This document shows, piece by piece, positions 12,046 to 23,970 of a stretch of 64,000 nt of DNA. A model generated the notes under the pieces. It was not told where the DNA came from, searched no databases, and worked only from the letters and a program-made list of their open reading frames with translations. The stretch comes from Sipunculus nudus. Lineage: Eukaryota; Annelida; Sipuncula; Golfingiida; Sipunculidae. The translations under genes were made by a program, and so were the position numbers. The stretch lies in contig CM049317.1 of the NCBI GenBank assembly GCA_026874595.1, positions 61,598,618-61,662,617 of the forward strand. Reading direction: 5' to 3'. Positions within the stretch are counted from its first letter, which is position 1; every line of letters starts with the position of its first letter.

Positions 12046-15000
12046 ATGGCTGAAACTTGCAACATTGCCTAACTTAATATAAGAGGTATGGCTTGCCATA
12101 CCAAGAGGAGAGAGGTATTTCACTGGCTGAATAAGAGTAATTTTGATATTATTTTCTTGCAAGAGACCCACAGTGTTGTTGAAAATGAGAATCTGTGGAA
12201 GGCAGAATGGGGAATTATTATTTATTATAGTCATGGAACTAATAAAGCTAGAGGTGTTTGCACCTTAATAAAAAAATAAAGCAAATATAAAAGTAATAGA
12301 AACTAAACAAGATAAACATGGACGTTTCTTGATTATTAAAGTTATAATGGGAGTGCATATTTTGACATTAGTCAATGTATATGGACCTAACAAGGATGAT
12401 CCAGATTTCTATTTAAATCTAGTAAATATATTGATAAATTTAGATGTAGTCAACCTAGTGGTTGCAGGTGAGTTTAATGTTATTATGGACCCTACAATTG
12501 ACAAAAGAGGTGGAAATGAATTCAGTCATGATAAAACCAGGAAAACTTTACTTGAATGGATGAACCTCTGTAATTTAACAGATATTTGGAGATCACAGCA
12601 TCCACAGACACATGAATATACTTGGCACAGGTACCAACCCAAACCTGTTTTCTGCAGGTTGGATTATTTTCTTATTAGTGATGGTTTTTGTAACTTTTTT
12701 CAAAGCTCAGGAATTGAAGCAGGTTATAAGACAGATCATTCATTAGTAAATATAAAAATAAAATTGTCTGAGTTTAAACGTTGAAAGTTCAATTGTTCTT
12801 TACTAGATGACAAAGAATATTTAACTACCATCAAAGAATGCATTAAGGATACAGTCAGAAACAATAGCCTTGCAAACTGCCCTTCTATGGGAAACTTTAA
12901 AATGTCTGATTAGAGGTAAAACTATCTATTACTCAGCAAACAAAAAGAGAACAACCAAAAATAAAATGGAACTTTTAGAAAAGGATATATACAAATTACA
13001 AAAGAAGTTTAATGAAACAGGTCATTATGAAGATAAACTTAAATGGAATGAAGCAGTAAACAAACATAAACACTTTATTGAAGAACAAACCATGGGGGCA
13101 GTTATAAGATGCAGAACTAGATGGCATTTAGAAGGTAATAAATCAACAAAATATTTCTTAAATTAAGAAAAAAAGGAACTTTGAAAATAAATCAATACTT
13201 AGATTGAAAAGTAAAATGGCACTGTAATAGATGATACTCAAGAAATTCTTAAAGAACAGTTAGAATTCTATAAAACTTTATATACAGCCTCTGACTTAGA
13301 AGATAAATATAAGCATGAGTTCTTTTTGCATGAATATGTTGGCAAACTTTCAGTGGGTGAGAAAGAAAAGTGTGAAGGTATTATATTAGGTGAAGAATTA
13401 TATAATACTCTTAAATCTCTAAAAGCAAACAAAAGTCCTGGACCTGATGGTTTTCCAGCAGAATTTTATAAAGTATTTTGGGATGATTTGAAAGAATATT
13501 TTATAAACGCTATTAATTATTTCCACAGTAAAGGTTTCTTACCCTTAACTATGCGGCAGGGTATCATTCGGCTCATCCCCAAAAAAGGAAAGGACCCTCT
13601 TTTACTAAAAAAACTGGCGACCACTGTCTCTTTTGAATACAGATTATAAAATACTTGCAAAAACATTAGCAGTTAGGTTAAAAAAGGTTCTTCCATCTAT
13701 TATTCATTTAGACCAGACTGGATTTATTAAAAATAGATATATGGGTGAAAATATAATAAAATTATCAGATTTAAAAATCATATCAGAAAGCACAAAATAA
13801 AAAGTTATCTTATCACAGTAGATTTTGAAAAAGCATTTGATTTTTTGGAATGGCCTCATATACAGCATACTTTAAAATTTTTTAACTTTGGTCCATATTT
13901 CAGAAAATGGGTTAATATTTTGTATACAAATATCCAAAGCTGTATCATGAACAGAGGTTGGGCATCCAATTTTTTTACTATTAGCAGAGGTGTGAGGCAA
14001 GGGTGTCCATTGTCACCGTATTTATTCATTATTGCCACTGAAATTCTAGCTGCTAAAATTAGAAACAATACAAATATCAAAGGGGTCCTAATAGGGGGTA
14101 CTGAACATACAATTATGCAGTATGCTGACGATACAGCACTGGTCCTGACTGCAGGAGAAGCCTCGGTAGGTGAGGCTATAAATGATCTAAAAAAATTCCA
14201 AAGTTTTACTGGTCTAAAAGTTAATATTGAAAAAAAATTCAGCATTGCCATTAAAAGACCAGACAGAAAAACAAGAAAACCTAGAATCTTTAGGATTGAA
14301 TATAAGTACAGGTCCAATAAAAATGCTTGGAATATTAATTCACCCTGATTGGAGAATAATGAGAAATATAAATTACAAAGAGATATTAAGTAAAATAAAA
14401 TTATGCATCAAGAAATGGCAACATAGGAACATGACATTGTCAGGAAAAATTTGTATAATAAAGTCACATATTTTATCACAATTAATATTTGCACTGCAAG
14501 TCTTACCTAGCCCACCACAATCTTATGTAAAGGAAGTTGAACAATCACTGTACAAATTTCTTTGGAACGGACAAGACAAAATAAAAAGATCTAATATGAT
14601 AGCTCCATTAGACCAGGGGGGAATTAACATGGTGCACCTACGCACAAAAATTGATTCATTAAAGATATCCTTGGTTAGGCGCTACTTATTAGATCCAAAA
14701 AAGGAAGGATGGAGACACATAGTAAATCATCAATTTAGAGAGATGGGCTCATCCTTATTTAGTTATAATCTTAAATATTCAGATGCTAAATACTTTAGTA
14801 AGACTTGCAGTCCATTCTGGCAAGAAGTACTAGAAACATGGTGCAAATACAACTTTAATAATACAGATTCCTTCGATGAAATCTTGTCACACCAATATTA
14901 TTTAATTCACATATTAAGATAAATAAGGAAATCATAACAAACAAGAATTTACAGAACATCGGGGTCAGTATCATATATGATTTTGTTAAATACACTAATA

Positions 15001-15791
15001 ATAAATTCTCCTTTCTGACATATAAAGAATTTTTAGATAAAAGTAAAGCAAAAATAAGCTTCTTACATTATATCAGCATCATTGCAGCTATTCCAGCTAT
15101 CTGGAAGAGAACAATAAAAACAGGATCTCCACCATTTACCAAATGCGATTGCAAATCAGAAAAAATCATGAAAAATAAAAAAGTGACCAAAACCGTGTAT
15201 AATGAAATTGTATCCAAAATTCATACAGACCCACGTAAACCTATTTTAAAATGGAATCATGATTTAGGAACAGAAAATAGAGAATCAATATTGAAAGCTT
15301 TGGAATAATAAAAAAAATTACAATTTCAGAAAAACTCAGGACATTTCAATTTAAACTTCTTCATAGGTGTATACCTCTCAATCCACTACTACATGTATGT
15401 GGTAAAAGTGAAAGTGATAAATGCTCTCTCTGTAAAAAGGAGAAAGAAACACTTCTCCACTTATTTTATGAATGTGAAAAGGTACAAGCATTAAGATCTG
15501 AATTTAAGAACTGGTTATCACATAAGCAAATATTAAATACTAGCAAGCACTTGGATATAAATGCAGTTATGTTTAACAATACAAAAGATGATCTATTAGA
15601 TATACTTATTCTTTTGTTTAAGAGGTATATCTATGTATGTAAGTGTATAGAAGAAAAGTTGATTTTTTTCAGGTTTAAAAAACTTTATTGACCAGTTTTA
15701 TAAAATAGAGAAAAACATAGCAAAACAGAAAGGTATAGTTTATTTACACAAACAAAAGTGGAAGCAGATGTGTCATATCTTTGAGGAATAA
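12046..15791 (+). pseudogene. LINE ORF2 (apurinic-type endonuclease plus reverse transcriptase), disrupted
   Basis: ORF2p nicks the target and copies element RNA. The likely start is ATG 12046, with an early TAA at 12070. Endonuclease (about 12070-12780): LNIRG, DIIFLQETHS, VNVYGPN, AGEFNV (the usual form is GDFN, so the Asp is replaced by Glu), RLDYF and TDHSLV. A linker follows with RWHLEGNKSTKYFLN. Reverse transcriptase (about 13380-14300): [56 protein letters not shown] and an intact YADD catalytic box (about 14121-14132). The C-terminal part has a CSLCKKEKETLLHLFYEC zinc-knuckle-like motif (about 15429-15477) and ends at TAA 15789-15791. At least six frame changes and several stops inactivate it. 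One frame change sits in the A-run before the NWRPLSLLN segment (about 13606-13613). Confidence 0.9.
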
Positions 15792-16193
15792 CTTTTTATA
15801 TATACCAACTGTTTATGGGAAACTATCTCTTTTCTAATAAATTCTGCCCTCCTCTAGCTCCATATTAATTTCTCTTCTTCCTTCCTTTCCCTTTCTCTCT
15901 CTCTTGCTCTCTCTCTCTCTCACTCTCTGTTAAAATATTGTTATCAAAAACTTTAATTTACATGTGGAAATTAACAAACATTGAATCTAATCGAGATTAC
16001 TAATGTAAACTAAATAATATTAATGTTATTTCTATATTCATGTTCTGTGTATTTGTGTTATGTTATGTTGATGTGACATGTACATGTCCATGCATGTGTA
16101 TTGCAATGCAACCGTTGTCATTTGTGTAGCGATGCATGTTTGTATTGAATTTTGCGTTATATGTATTTGTATTTGATTCAATAAAAAAAAAAA

Positions 16194-16205
16194 GAACAAA
16201 AGGTT
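16194..16205 (+). repeat. Right target-site duplication of the LINE
   Basis: gaacaaaaggtt, directly after the A-tail. It is identical to 9628-9639. Confidence 0.85.
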
Positions 16206-16440
16206 GACGACTGTCTGACGACAACCGGCGACACAATCGCCGCGACAAATGACAATCACCTACGACCACATCTACGCAAAATTACGACTACACTGGCGAC
16301 AACCTACAACACCCATTTTCATGCTACGTCCACCCGCGACAAGGATGGGCCCTGTATCAAGTACACCAGCCCAAGACAGGACCTACGACAACCCACCTCT
16401 CCTGGCGATAGCCTACGACAGGACCTACAAGAACCCATGT
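16206..16440. repeat. Degenerate repeat rich in cctacgaca and ggcgaca
   Basis: Motifs such as ggcgacaacc, ctacgacaggaccta and tcgcc recur irregularly, for example near 16377-16396 and 16403-16425. It resembles sequence left of the LINE (9535-9627) and, more loosely, 41275-41745. It is not assigned to a named family. Confidence 0.4.
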
Positions 16441-16749
16441 CACCTGGCGACAGTTAGTAGAATCGCCTAAGAGGTTCAGCCTCAAGTGTGAGGATTGCCG
16501 TGATAAGTGGTCACCAACGCAGCACACACGTTTTCCTGCTATATTTCTAACAACGGAATGGGATTCCCGTCTTAACTTTCCCTGACGTCAAAATATGAAA
16601 ATATCACGCATTTCCCACTTTGATAGGACAAATCGTTCATCAGGGGTAATACCCTGAGGTCAGATTCATTAATACTGATATTTAGTGACACCTATATTAT
16701 GTGAACGGTTTGTTTTTGGTTTGGGAATATGATTGATTAATGCAATTGC
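16441..16749. other. Unassigned intergenic DNA
   Basis: No gene, RNA or repeat recognised between the gcgaca-rich flank and the inverted-repeat element. Confidence 0.4.
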
Positions 16750-17012
16750 AGTTGCGGAAGTTGACGTCACCCCGAGCCGAATGGATTTCCCCCTAAGCTG
16801 GCCACTGTTATTGGCTGCATGGTACCATTTGTTTTCTACATGTCTTTTTGGCTCACTATTCAAACAGCTGTCAAATTGTCAATAAAGTTGAAAATCAGTG
16901 AGTATGGCATGCAAACACAACCAGGACCATTAAATCACTTGTTTTGTATATATAACGTCTGTTCTATAACCAAAACATACATTAAACCCGTGTGACGTCA
17001 ACTTCCGCAACT
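16750..17012. mobile_element. MITE-like element with perfect 20-bp terminal inverted repeats
   Basis: agttgcggaagttgacgtca at 16750-16769 is the exact reverse complement of 16993-17012. The 263-bp span has no coding capacity, as expected for a non-autonomous DNA transposon. The inner end of each arm is TGACGTCA, a full CRE-type palindrome. I see no clear target-site duplication, so mobility is not proven. Confidence 0.55.
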
Positions 17013-18332
17013 AGTAAATGTATACATGACAAATGACGGTGTCGTAGCTGGAATAAACGTGCTGGAATTCGCGGTTAGTGTGGAGAACTTTTATTTTTGG
17101 AAGTTTAATCATATAAATGAAGTTTTCAACAACAATGCGCGATCATGCTTGTGAAGCGGGTAATTCTCCGGATTTCGGACTTGTGAAAAAAGTTGTCTTT
17201 CCCGCGTAGCGGTGGAGTTCATTACCTTGTTCTTTTATAACTGGTATATCGCCCATACTCATTGTGTTTACGGTTTCCAAGCCATTTTAGTGCCGGAAAC
17301 GAGGGTCTGTGGATGGCATCGCCCGTACACTCCAGTTATGTGCAACACATCCCCAGATGTCCCGGTATAACATCTTTTAGCCCGTAACTTGACAAACACA
17401 AACATTTCAAGCCTTGTTTCTTCTGTGTTTTCCCTTCATGGTTCTAGCCTTGTTTGCATGCGCAAGAACCGAACTCTTGTTATAGTAAACAGAGACACGA
17501 GGACTTTTCTCACACACAGAACCATACCATTGTATAAAACCGGTGAACTTTAGATAGTAGGTCCGGGGCCTAGTATTATTGCAAATGTTTATGTGTTTTA
17601 ACTATACTCTTGTTTCACCATCCTATGTCCAATTGCTTCCGGGGATAATTTTCTTTAAAGATTATATTTACTTTAAAGTTTATTTATTATTTTTTTTTCA
17701 ATAATTTCCTTTAAAGCTGCATATGGAATGATGGCCTACTTTTGCAACTCAGAATTTTACAATAAATATCCAGTTTATGTTACACAACTTTTTTGAACTC
17801 TTTACAATGATCAGATAGATCAAATGTTTCCCCGCACGAGTAGCCATCTTTGTTTTGGCTGGTTTTCTTTCATAGAGTGTTAACATTACATCATCAAATT
17901 AGCAGCTGTCAACTGATTCTGCTTTTAGCCTGTTACCAATGATCTTGACTGTTTGTAGACTGATTACTCATATTTGAGTTAGTTCGGTTTCATAAATAAG
18001 GTTTAAAGTAAGTATATATTTTCAACGTTGGAAATAAGGTCGAATAATCCTCTCCCCCACATTACCATTTATCCCTTAAAATGTAACCAGGAAAAAAATC
18101 ATAGCAAATAACAGGTGGACACGAGGGGATGGAACGGTCTTAAGCCTTGATACAAAGCTGTGGTACAACGGTGTTTTACTCGGTCTAAAATGAATCTTCA
18201 CGAACAGTGTTACAGAACCTAATATCAACAGATCACGTAGTCGTGACGAGCATAAATTTTGTTATGGAGATAAAAAAAAAAAAGATTCTGTAACACTAGG
18301 CAGCGTGAAATGTCTAGGGGAATGAATGTCAC
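17013..18332. other. Intergenic DNA without recognisable genes
   Basis: Mixed sequence. The stretch at about 17130-17340 is GC-richer than its surroundings. No coding frame or repeat could be assigned. Confidence 0.4.
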
Positions 18333-19190
18333 TGTCACAGCGACAACAAGTCCTTTAAAACTTATAATCAAGATGAACAGTTCACATAAATCTCCTCAGA
18401 GAATAATAGTCCAATTCATTCACAAAATTATTCTGTTGTAATCCAAAAGTGAAGTTTTTGCTATAATGCCGAAAGCAAACTGGAGAAAGGCCTCACTAAA
18501 TCTGCATAGAGTTCGTAAAATCCCTGACACTACTGCAATTATTTGGTAGGTCCAAAACTGACTCGCACTCTTCCGTGTCCGCTGGAATATTTCTCTCTCA
18601 TCCCCTCGGCTCTAAAACACAGCCCCTATTTATAACTTTTCATCCGAAAATTCTAGACACTTCTATTCACGACTAATCGAAAGAAACCAACAATACGTAA
18701 TGCACACGCCCTAAGACAATTACAAGACACGTGCTCATAGAGCGCGATCAGCCGAGAAAGTTCCAGATCAGCATGAGCGCTGTGTTTCTACACGTCCGAC
18801 CCCACACAAGTCAGTGGTTTTTTGTTATCTAATAATTATAATTTATTCTTAAAACAACCCTAACATTACAATACACTAAATCAATACAATTTCACAGTAT
18901 AACAACAGTACCACAGCAAATCTATACAATTACACAGTATAATAAATAAAGTGTACAGTACCTGGATACCACCACTGTCACAGGGACAACAAGTCCTTTA
19001 AAACGTATAATCCAGATGAACAGTTCGCATAAGTCTCCTCAGAGAATAATAGTCCAATTCAATCACAAAATCAATCTGCTGTAATCCAAAAGTGAACTTC
19101 TTGTAATACTGCCGAAAGCAAACTGGAGAAAGACCGCACTAAATCTGCATAGAGTTCGTAGAATCCCTGACACTACTGCAAATTTTTTGG
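18333..19190 (-). mobile_element. LTR-retrotransposon remnant with two LTR copies and almost no interior
   Basis: The 214 bp at 18333-18546 recur as a direct repeat at 18976-19190, with about 20 differences by eye. Read on the minus strand, the lower copy is part of a longer unit, 18865 down to 18333 (533 bp). It starts TGTTAGGGTTG, carries a TATA box (gttataaataggggc, plus coordinates about 18627-18641) and ends ctgtgaca, so it has an LTR layout. The upper copy is only the R/U5-like end, truncated at 19190. Just 110 bp lie between them, with tggtatccagg a few bases after the upper LTR end as a possible primer-binding site. No gag/pol coding or clear polypurine tract is seen, so it is either a deletion derivative or a miniature TRIM-type element. 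Confidence 0.6.
18627..18641 (-). promoter_or_regulatory. TATA box of the putative LTR promoter
   Basis: Minus-strand gttataaataggggc inside the complete LTR copy, upstream of the segment that is repeated. This is the position expected of the U3/R promoter. Confidence 0.45.
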
Positions 19191-19440
19191 CTTATTTGCA
19201 AAAGCATAAGGGCTTTGGTGATCACAGAGGTTCTTTTTTAGATTTTTTTATGGAGATGACTGGCTCCATTTTTTTAATGCTTGCTTTACTTACCCTTTGC
19301 ACATGCGCAGAATTCCATTTGTGTTTCGGACTACGTGACAGGGGCTCAACCAAGCTCGGTGTACCACTCCTGCGGGTCCTGGGTGTGTATCAGTCCCATT
19401 GCTAGGTCATAACGCACCGGAACCCCCGGAAGGCGTACTC
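19191..19440. other. Unassigned DNA between LTR remnant and SINE
   Basis: No gene recognised. Part of it (about 19320-19440) may be the body of the neighbouring SINE. Confidence 0.35.
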
Positions 19441-19600
19441 TTTTTTTTAGTAAAACACGCCTGTTGGGCATAATATCTCCTTTAAGCCTTCAGAGCACTG
19501 CCCTGGGTCGAGGCCGTAAAAAGCTCACCGCTCCTCGGCTGAAATTCGAACTCGCGGTCTTTGAACTCCGTGCTCTACCCATGGGCCACAGAAGCACAGG
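19441..19600 (-). mobile_element. tRNA-derived SINE
   Basis: On the minus strand a tRNA-like head begins near 19597. It has a box A (tggcccatgggtagagc, plus 19572-19588) and a box B (gagttcgaatttc, plus 19541-19553), spaced about as in a tRNA, so this is an internal RNA polymerase III promoter. The rest is not tRNA-like. The 3' limit is uncertain and may reach about 19320. Confidence 0.6.
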
Positions 19601-19680
19601 GGTTTATTAAAATAGTTTAAGATTCATACTGGATGTTAGGAACACGGATCTAATTCCCAGTCATCACAGCTATACCACAA

Positions 19681-19875
19681 GGATGTCTGGTGACCTCATT
19701 AAATATGCATAGATTTTGCCGATAATTCAATTCAGCTGATAAACCCTTTTTTGGTAATTATTCATAATGAGTTTCATAAATATTCTTAAGATTTTTACTA
19801 ATTCATAACGGCGCAACCAAACGTCTGGTGACCTCTGAACTCATTGTGTGGATTTTGCCAGGAATCCAACTCGGG

Positions 19876-19880
<5 letters not shown>
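19681..19880. repeat. Diverged direct repeat, about 60 bp, copies 138 bp apart
   Basis: gtctggtgacctc begins at 19685 and again at 19823. Similarity continues through gattttgcc and cgata. The second copy abuts an (AT)n tract. Confidence 0.6.
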
Positions 19881-19952
<72 letters not shown>

Positions 19953-19973
19953 AATATTTATATATATATATTT
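19878..19973. repeat. (AT)n microsatellite
   Basis: About 73 bp of pure TA repeat, followed by an interrupted TA stretch. Confidence 0.96.
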
Positions 19974-22900
19974 ATATTTGTAATTAGCTAATGCAAGTTT
20001 TGCAAAATCCATCAAAGCCCTGATATGTTATCGTGGTAACACTTATCATTAACGGACGGACAAACGGACAGACGGAGGGCACCCATACCGTAATTAGTGG
20101 CCGATAATCCCCATTTGATGATGCATCAAAGGATCACGTTTTACCCACCTCAGGGAATCGAAATCATCTTGAAAACAGTCGCTGAATTTCTGCCAAAATA
20201 AATGGACATCACTGCATTGCTATAAAGAAAAGGTCGACCCAATAGCGACCCATAACCGAATGACCGCCAGAACCACGTGTGCAACACGCAAGTATGTACA
20301 AATCTGCCAGTGAACTAACGAGCGCATCGTCCGACTGGATCCAGGAAAGGCGCCACCGAGCGACATCTAGGGGAGTTTGTTCCAATAAAAATATAACGAA
20401 ACAAAGTAAAAAGACTTTGAAAGAAATTTTATTCGCACAGTAAATGAATAAAACCTTTATTAATGTCCTGTTCCCATTTCGATTCGTGATCAATGCACTC
20501 GTAATTTGAAGTATACCGATCACAACTGTCACCGCCTATCGGGTATAGTCTCTAATTAGTATCATTGCTCATACTGAGTTAGTATTTATAACCGCGCATT
20601 TTGAAGTTTGCGTTCTTTTGGCGATTGCAAATATCACGAATTTGAAGCCACCACAGTTAAAATGACAACCATAGAATATTAATTTTTTTTTTGCAAAATC
20701 GGGATTTGGGTATGCTATATCATATGCTAATTATTAAGCGGTCAAACCTACACTTTGCACGTTTCCATTGTTTAATTGGTACAAACAAACAAAAATTCTG
20801 ATTAATAATAACAGTAAAAGAAAAATATATGTACATTAAAATCGCCGTCAATCATTATACTGTATACCGAAGAACCTATGGCTGGTTTTCATAAAACAGT
20901 ACGCTGAACGTGACGTCATTCTGCTCAGTGACCTCACGTCACGAATTGGGCTCCATAAAGTGGCTGTATGATCAAATCTTATAATCCCTACGGTTAAATA
21001 TTTCTTTGTCCGGGAAGTTTAAAAGGTTTGTACTTACTTTGAAATGTTCAATATGTCACATTAAATTAAAGAATGATGATAATGATAACTCTGCATTCGC
21101 GAAATTAAACTCTTCCTTGTAAAGTTCCCTCCCAACAAAAGGGTTAAGTAAAGGATCAGCTGAGCATGCTAAGCTTTGTGTTGATTCATGTAGGAAGGAA
21201 ACCTCTATATGTACGCATTATTTCACCTTTTAATCTTGTAACGAGACAAGAGAGATCAGGCCAACAATACATGGATATCTGGTTTGCCGTTACTTCTTTC
21301 TTTTTAATTTAAAAATAAAATGGTTTTTCTGTATATTTCAGGATACAAACAGAATATATCCGTATCACGTTTCGGAATCAGACGGAGTCCCCAAGTAGAT
21401 TAAATTAAAATTTACCTAGAACCCTTGACGCTCAATCACCTGAACGGCCGTCTGTAACAGGTAGCATATTTCGAACTCTCCTACTCGAATCGACCTCGCG
21501 TTTTGTTACCATGGCGACATTCTGCAAGGGAACATTTTTCTCTAGTCGGAAACCATAAGCGCATAATAGGTTACCGTGGTCTTTACATGTAACACAGTAA
21601 GGCATGCGAAGGGTAGCAGTGGTACTTCAATATACAAGCACATGTGTTATATTTGTCAGAAACATATCAGATTCACAGGCAGTAAATACATAATGAATTA
21701 ATAACTACATCTAAAATTATTTAAACAAGTATTTGATATATCAATTAATGTACACAAATGCTGACTTACATGAGCATTCAATGTCGGACTCGCTTATTCA
21801 GTTATGCTTGTATTTCGTTTTTTTTTTTAAGTACTAATCGTCAGTCTGTTTGCAATATATAAAGACCCAAGACAACTAAGAGAACTTACCTTATAAATAT
21901 CGTGATCAGTTTTTTTGTCCGCGAGGTTTACAAATTTGTGATATTCGCGAAAGGAATAACACGCCCCAAGTGCACAGGCGGACACCAGTGCATACTGTAA
22001 CCTCATTGGCATGTAAAGAATCATTTACATTACCTATGCTTGAAGTGTCGCAAAATATTATTAATATTAACAGGTCTGGTAAGTAAAAAAATTATATTAT
22101 GAATAAAATGAAATCTTTTACATTATCTGCCTATCATGAACAAGACTTTGAAGCGTTCGATGTTAAATAGGTCTTTCTCCAATTTTACAGATTTATTTTG
22201 TGAAAACATAATAGTTCGTGCAATGGAGGATATTCTCTGTGTAGTTCACTGTCGGGTGAGATCGTGAAAAGCGAACCCTCGCAAAACACTGAACAGTGGA
22301 AACAGCGACATTTTTACCTCCCGATTACGAAGCCAACCACAGCATATTTGTGCTATTCATGAGTTATGATTTATAAAAAATGATGGGTGGTAAAATAAAA
22401 GACATTTGTGTGATCACCATGCTTTCCTAGAACGTAGTTTCTGTGTAGCAGGACAGATACCCGGAACTTTCGAAATGTTAAAACATCCGCAATCTGTGTG
22501 ATTATTATTTCAAGAAAGATACTCGTTTGCAAAACGCATGTCGCCACTCGCATTTTATTTTCACACTCAGAATTTATATACGTTACTTTAGAGTATGTAT
22601 GCTAAAATGGTAGGCAGATTTTAATACTTTAAATTCTCAAGGTTCTTACGTATAAATGAAGTTCTTATTTATTTAGGTAGCTGTATATTTTATTTTTTTT
22701 TTCATAGCCATTTCACAAAATCCATTCAGTAATACTAAAAATTCAGATCCCTGGGAGGAATGAAATGAAAGTAGGGACTTTAATAGTTCCTTTGTCATCT
22801 TTATACTTATGTCCTGATATGTGTGTATCGTTTACATTTAATTAAACGGCTTTATAAAAGCAAAATTATAAATTAATCGAGAATCTAATGTTTTTTTTTG

Positions 22901-23970
22901 TACCATTATATATATATGATTAATAAATTATGTACTGACGTTGCCTTAACTGTAGACTGAAACTTTATTTTTCCATCTTTCTATTGTACTGTACAGTCTT
23001 GTTCGAATAATATACTAATATATAAATATATATAAAGATATATAAATCATCATCATAAAATTGATGATAAAAAGATTAAATTAACAATAATCAGTTATGG
23101 TGATGGCTGATTTATTATAACTATGATGATGATCATTGTTAGTATTAATATATTCAACAATTTTGTTTACTATTTTATAATAATCATTTTCACATAGTTA
23201 TTAGGTTTGTTATTAATATATTGACAGAATAATGATAAAAATAAGGTTTCCGTTAAAAGAGCCCTTGGTAAACACGCACATATAAATTTATGTCGGCTAA
23301 CCTGGGGTTTGTAGACAGGAGAAGCAGACATTGCAGTATCCGATTAAAGTCTCAGACAGCCTTGTGGCAGCACTAGAAGCCCACAATTAAAGGTGTTAAC
23401 AAGGGCAGCAGCTGAAATTTTCCAAACAGTATCGTTCTGGCTAATATCATCAAGACTGTGTTTAAGCTGAATAATAAAGGCTTTGAACATATGCCCTCTC
23501 TTTTAATGGATTAAATGTGCGTGTTTTGCCAGTCTGGGCTCTCATTGAAAAGTGTAAATGCCGGGAACTCTAGCTAGAGCAACTAATGAAAAAAGTGCTG
23601 AAACACCAACCGGAGAAAATCTTTCTTCATTCGCAGTCAGATTAGGATCTAGACGCTCTCTCGGTGGTTCTCTTATATCGTGACTGGTATTAACTCCGTG
23701 AGTGAACCTGCGTTTTTTTCTGTTTATGTGACCATTGGGAGACAGAAGGAAGAGTACCTTTCTATTTAACGCAAAAAAAATGTCTTTGGTAATTCAGTTA
23801 AAATCGTAAGCTATTTGGTGAATTCGATATCGAAGTTTAAAATTGCATTTGTACAAATAGAGTCTTTTTTATCATGGAGCGCGTTCGATAAAATAGGTCA
23901 GTCCTGTAAAGCCCCATCCTTAAGTGGGACAATATATGTGATACTGTGAAGTCTCTGCCAGATCCACGGT
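19974..23970. other. Intergenic DNA without supported genes
   Basis: A small degenerate (ggac)n stretch lies near 20054-20080. The minus-strand frame 20209-20532 (107 codons) has no domain I recognise. About 23270-23720 is of higher complexity and unlike nearby AT-rich DNA, so it may be a cis-regulatory element. Otherwise AT-rich, unassigned DNA. Confidence 0.45.

Larger units (their letters stand above)
9640..16193 (+). mobile_element. Near full-length L1/Tx1-type non-LTR retrotransposon (LINE), inactive
   Basis: A two-ORF LINE copied by target-primed reverse transcription. In order it has a short 5' leader, ORF1 (coiled-coil nucleic-acid-binding protein), a long inter-ORF spacer, ORF2 (endonuclease, reverse transcriptase, C-terminal Cys/His segment), a 3' UTR with a CT tract (15892-15928), and an A-tail ending at 16193. 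Perfect 12-bp target-site duplications flank it. The 6.55-kb length and presence of both ORFs show it is not 5'-truncated. Both ORFs carry premature stops and frame changes, many in A-runs, so it cannot make its proteins. Assignment to the L1/Tx1 group rests on ORF1 type, motif spacing and C-terminal structure, without a database comparison. Confidence 0.92.

Noticed and set aside
13856-14317. 153-codon minus-strand frame
   Set aside because: Antisense shadow of the LINE reverse transcriptase.
18333-19190. Considered as an integrated viral long terminal repeat
   Set aside because: No gag, pol or env coding is present. The features fit a generic LTR retrotransposon remnant and nothing identifies a virus.
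20209-20532. 107-codon minus-strand frame
   Set aside because: No recognisable domain or homologue known to me. Kept only as unassigned DNA.
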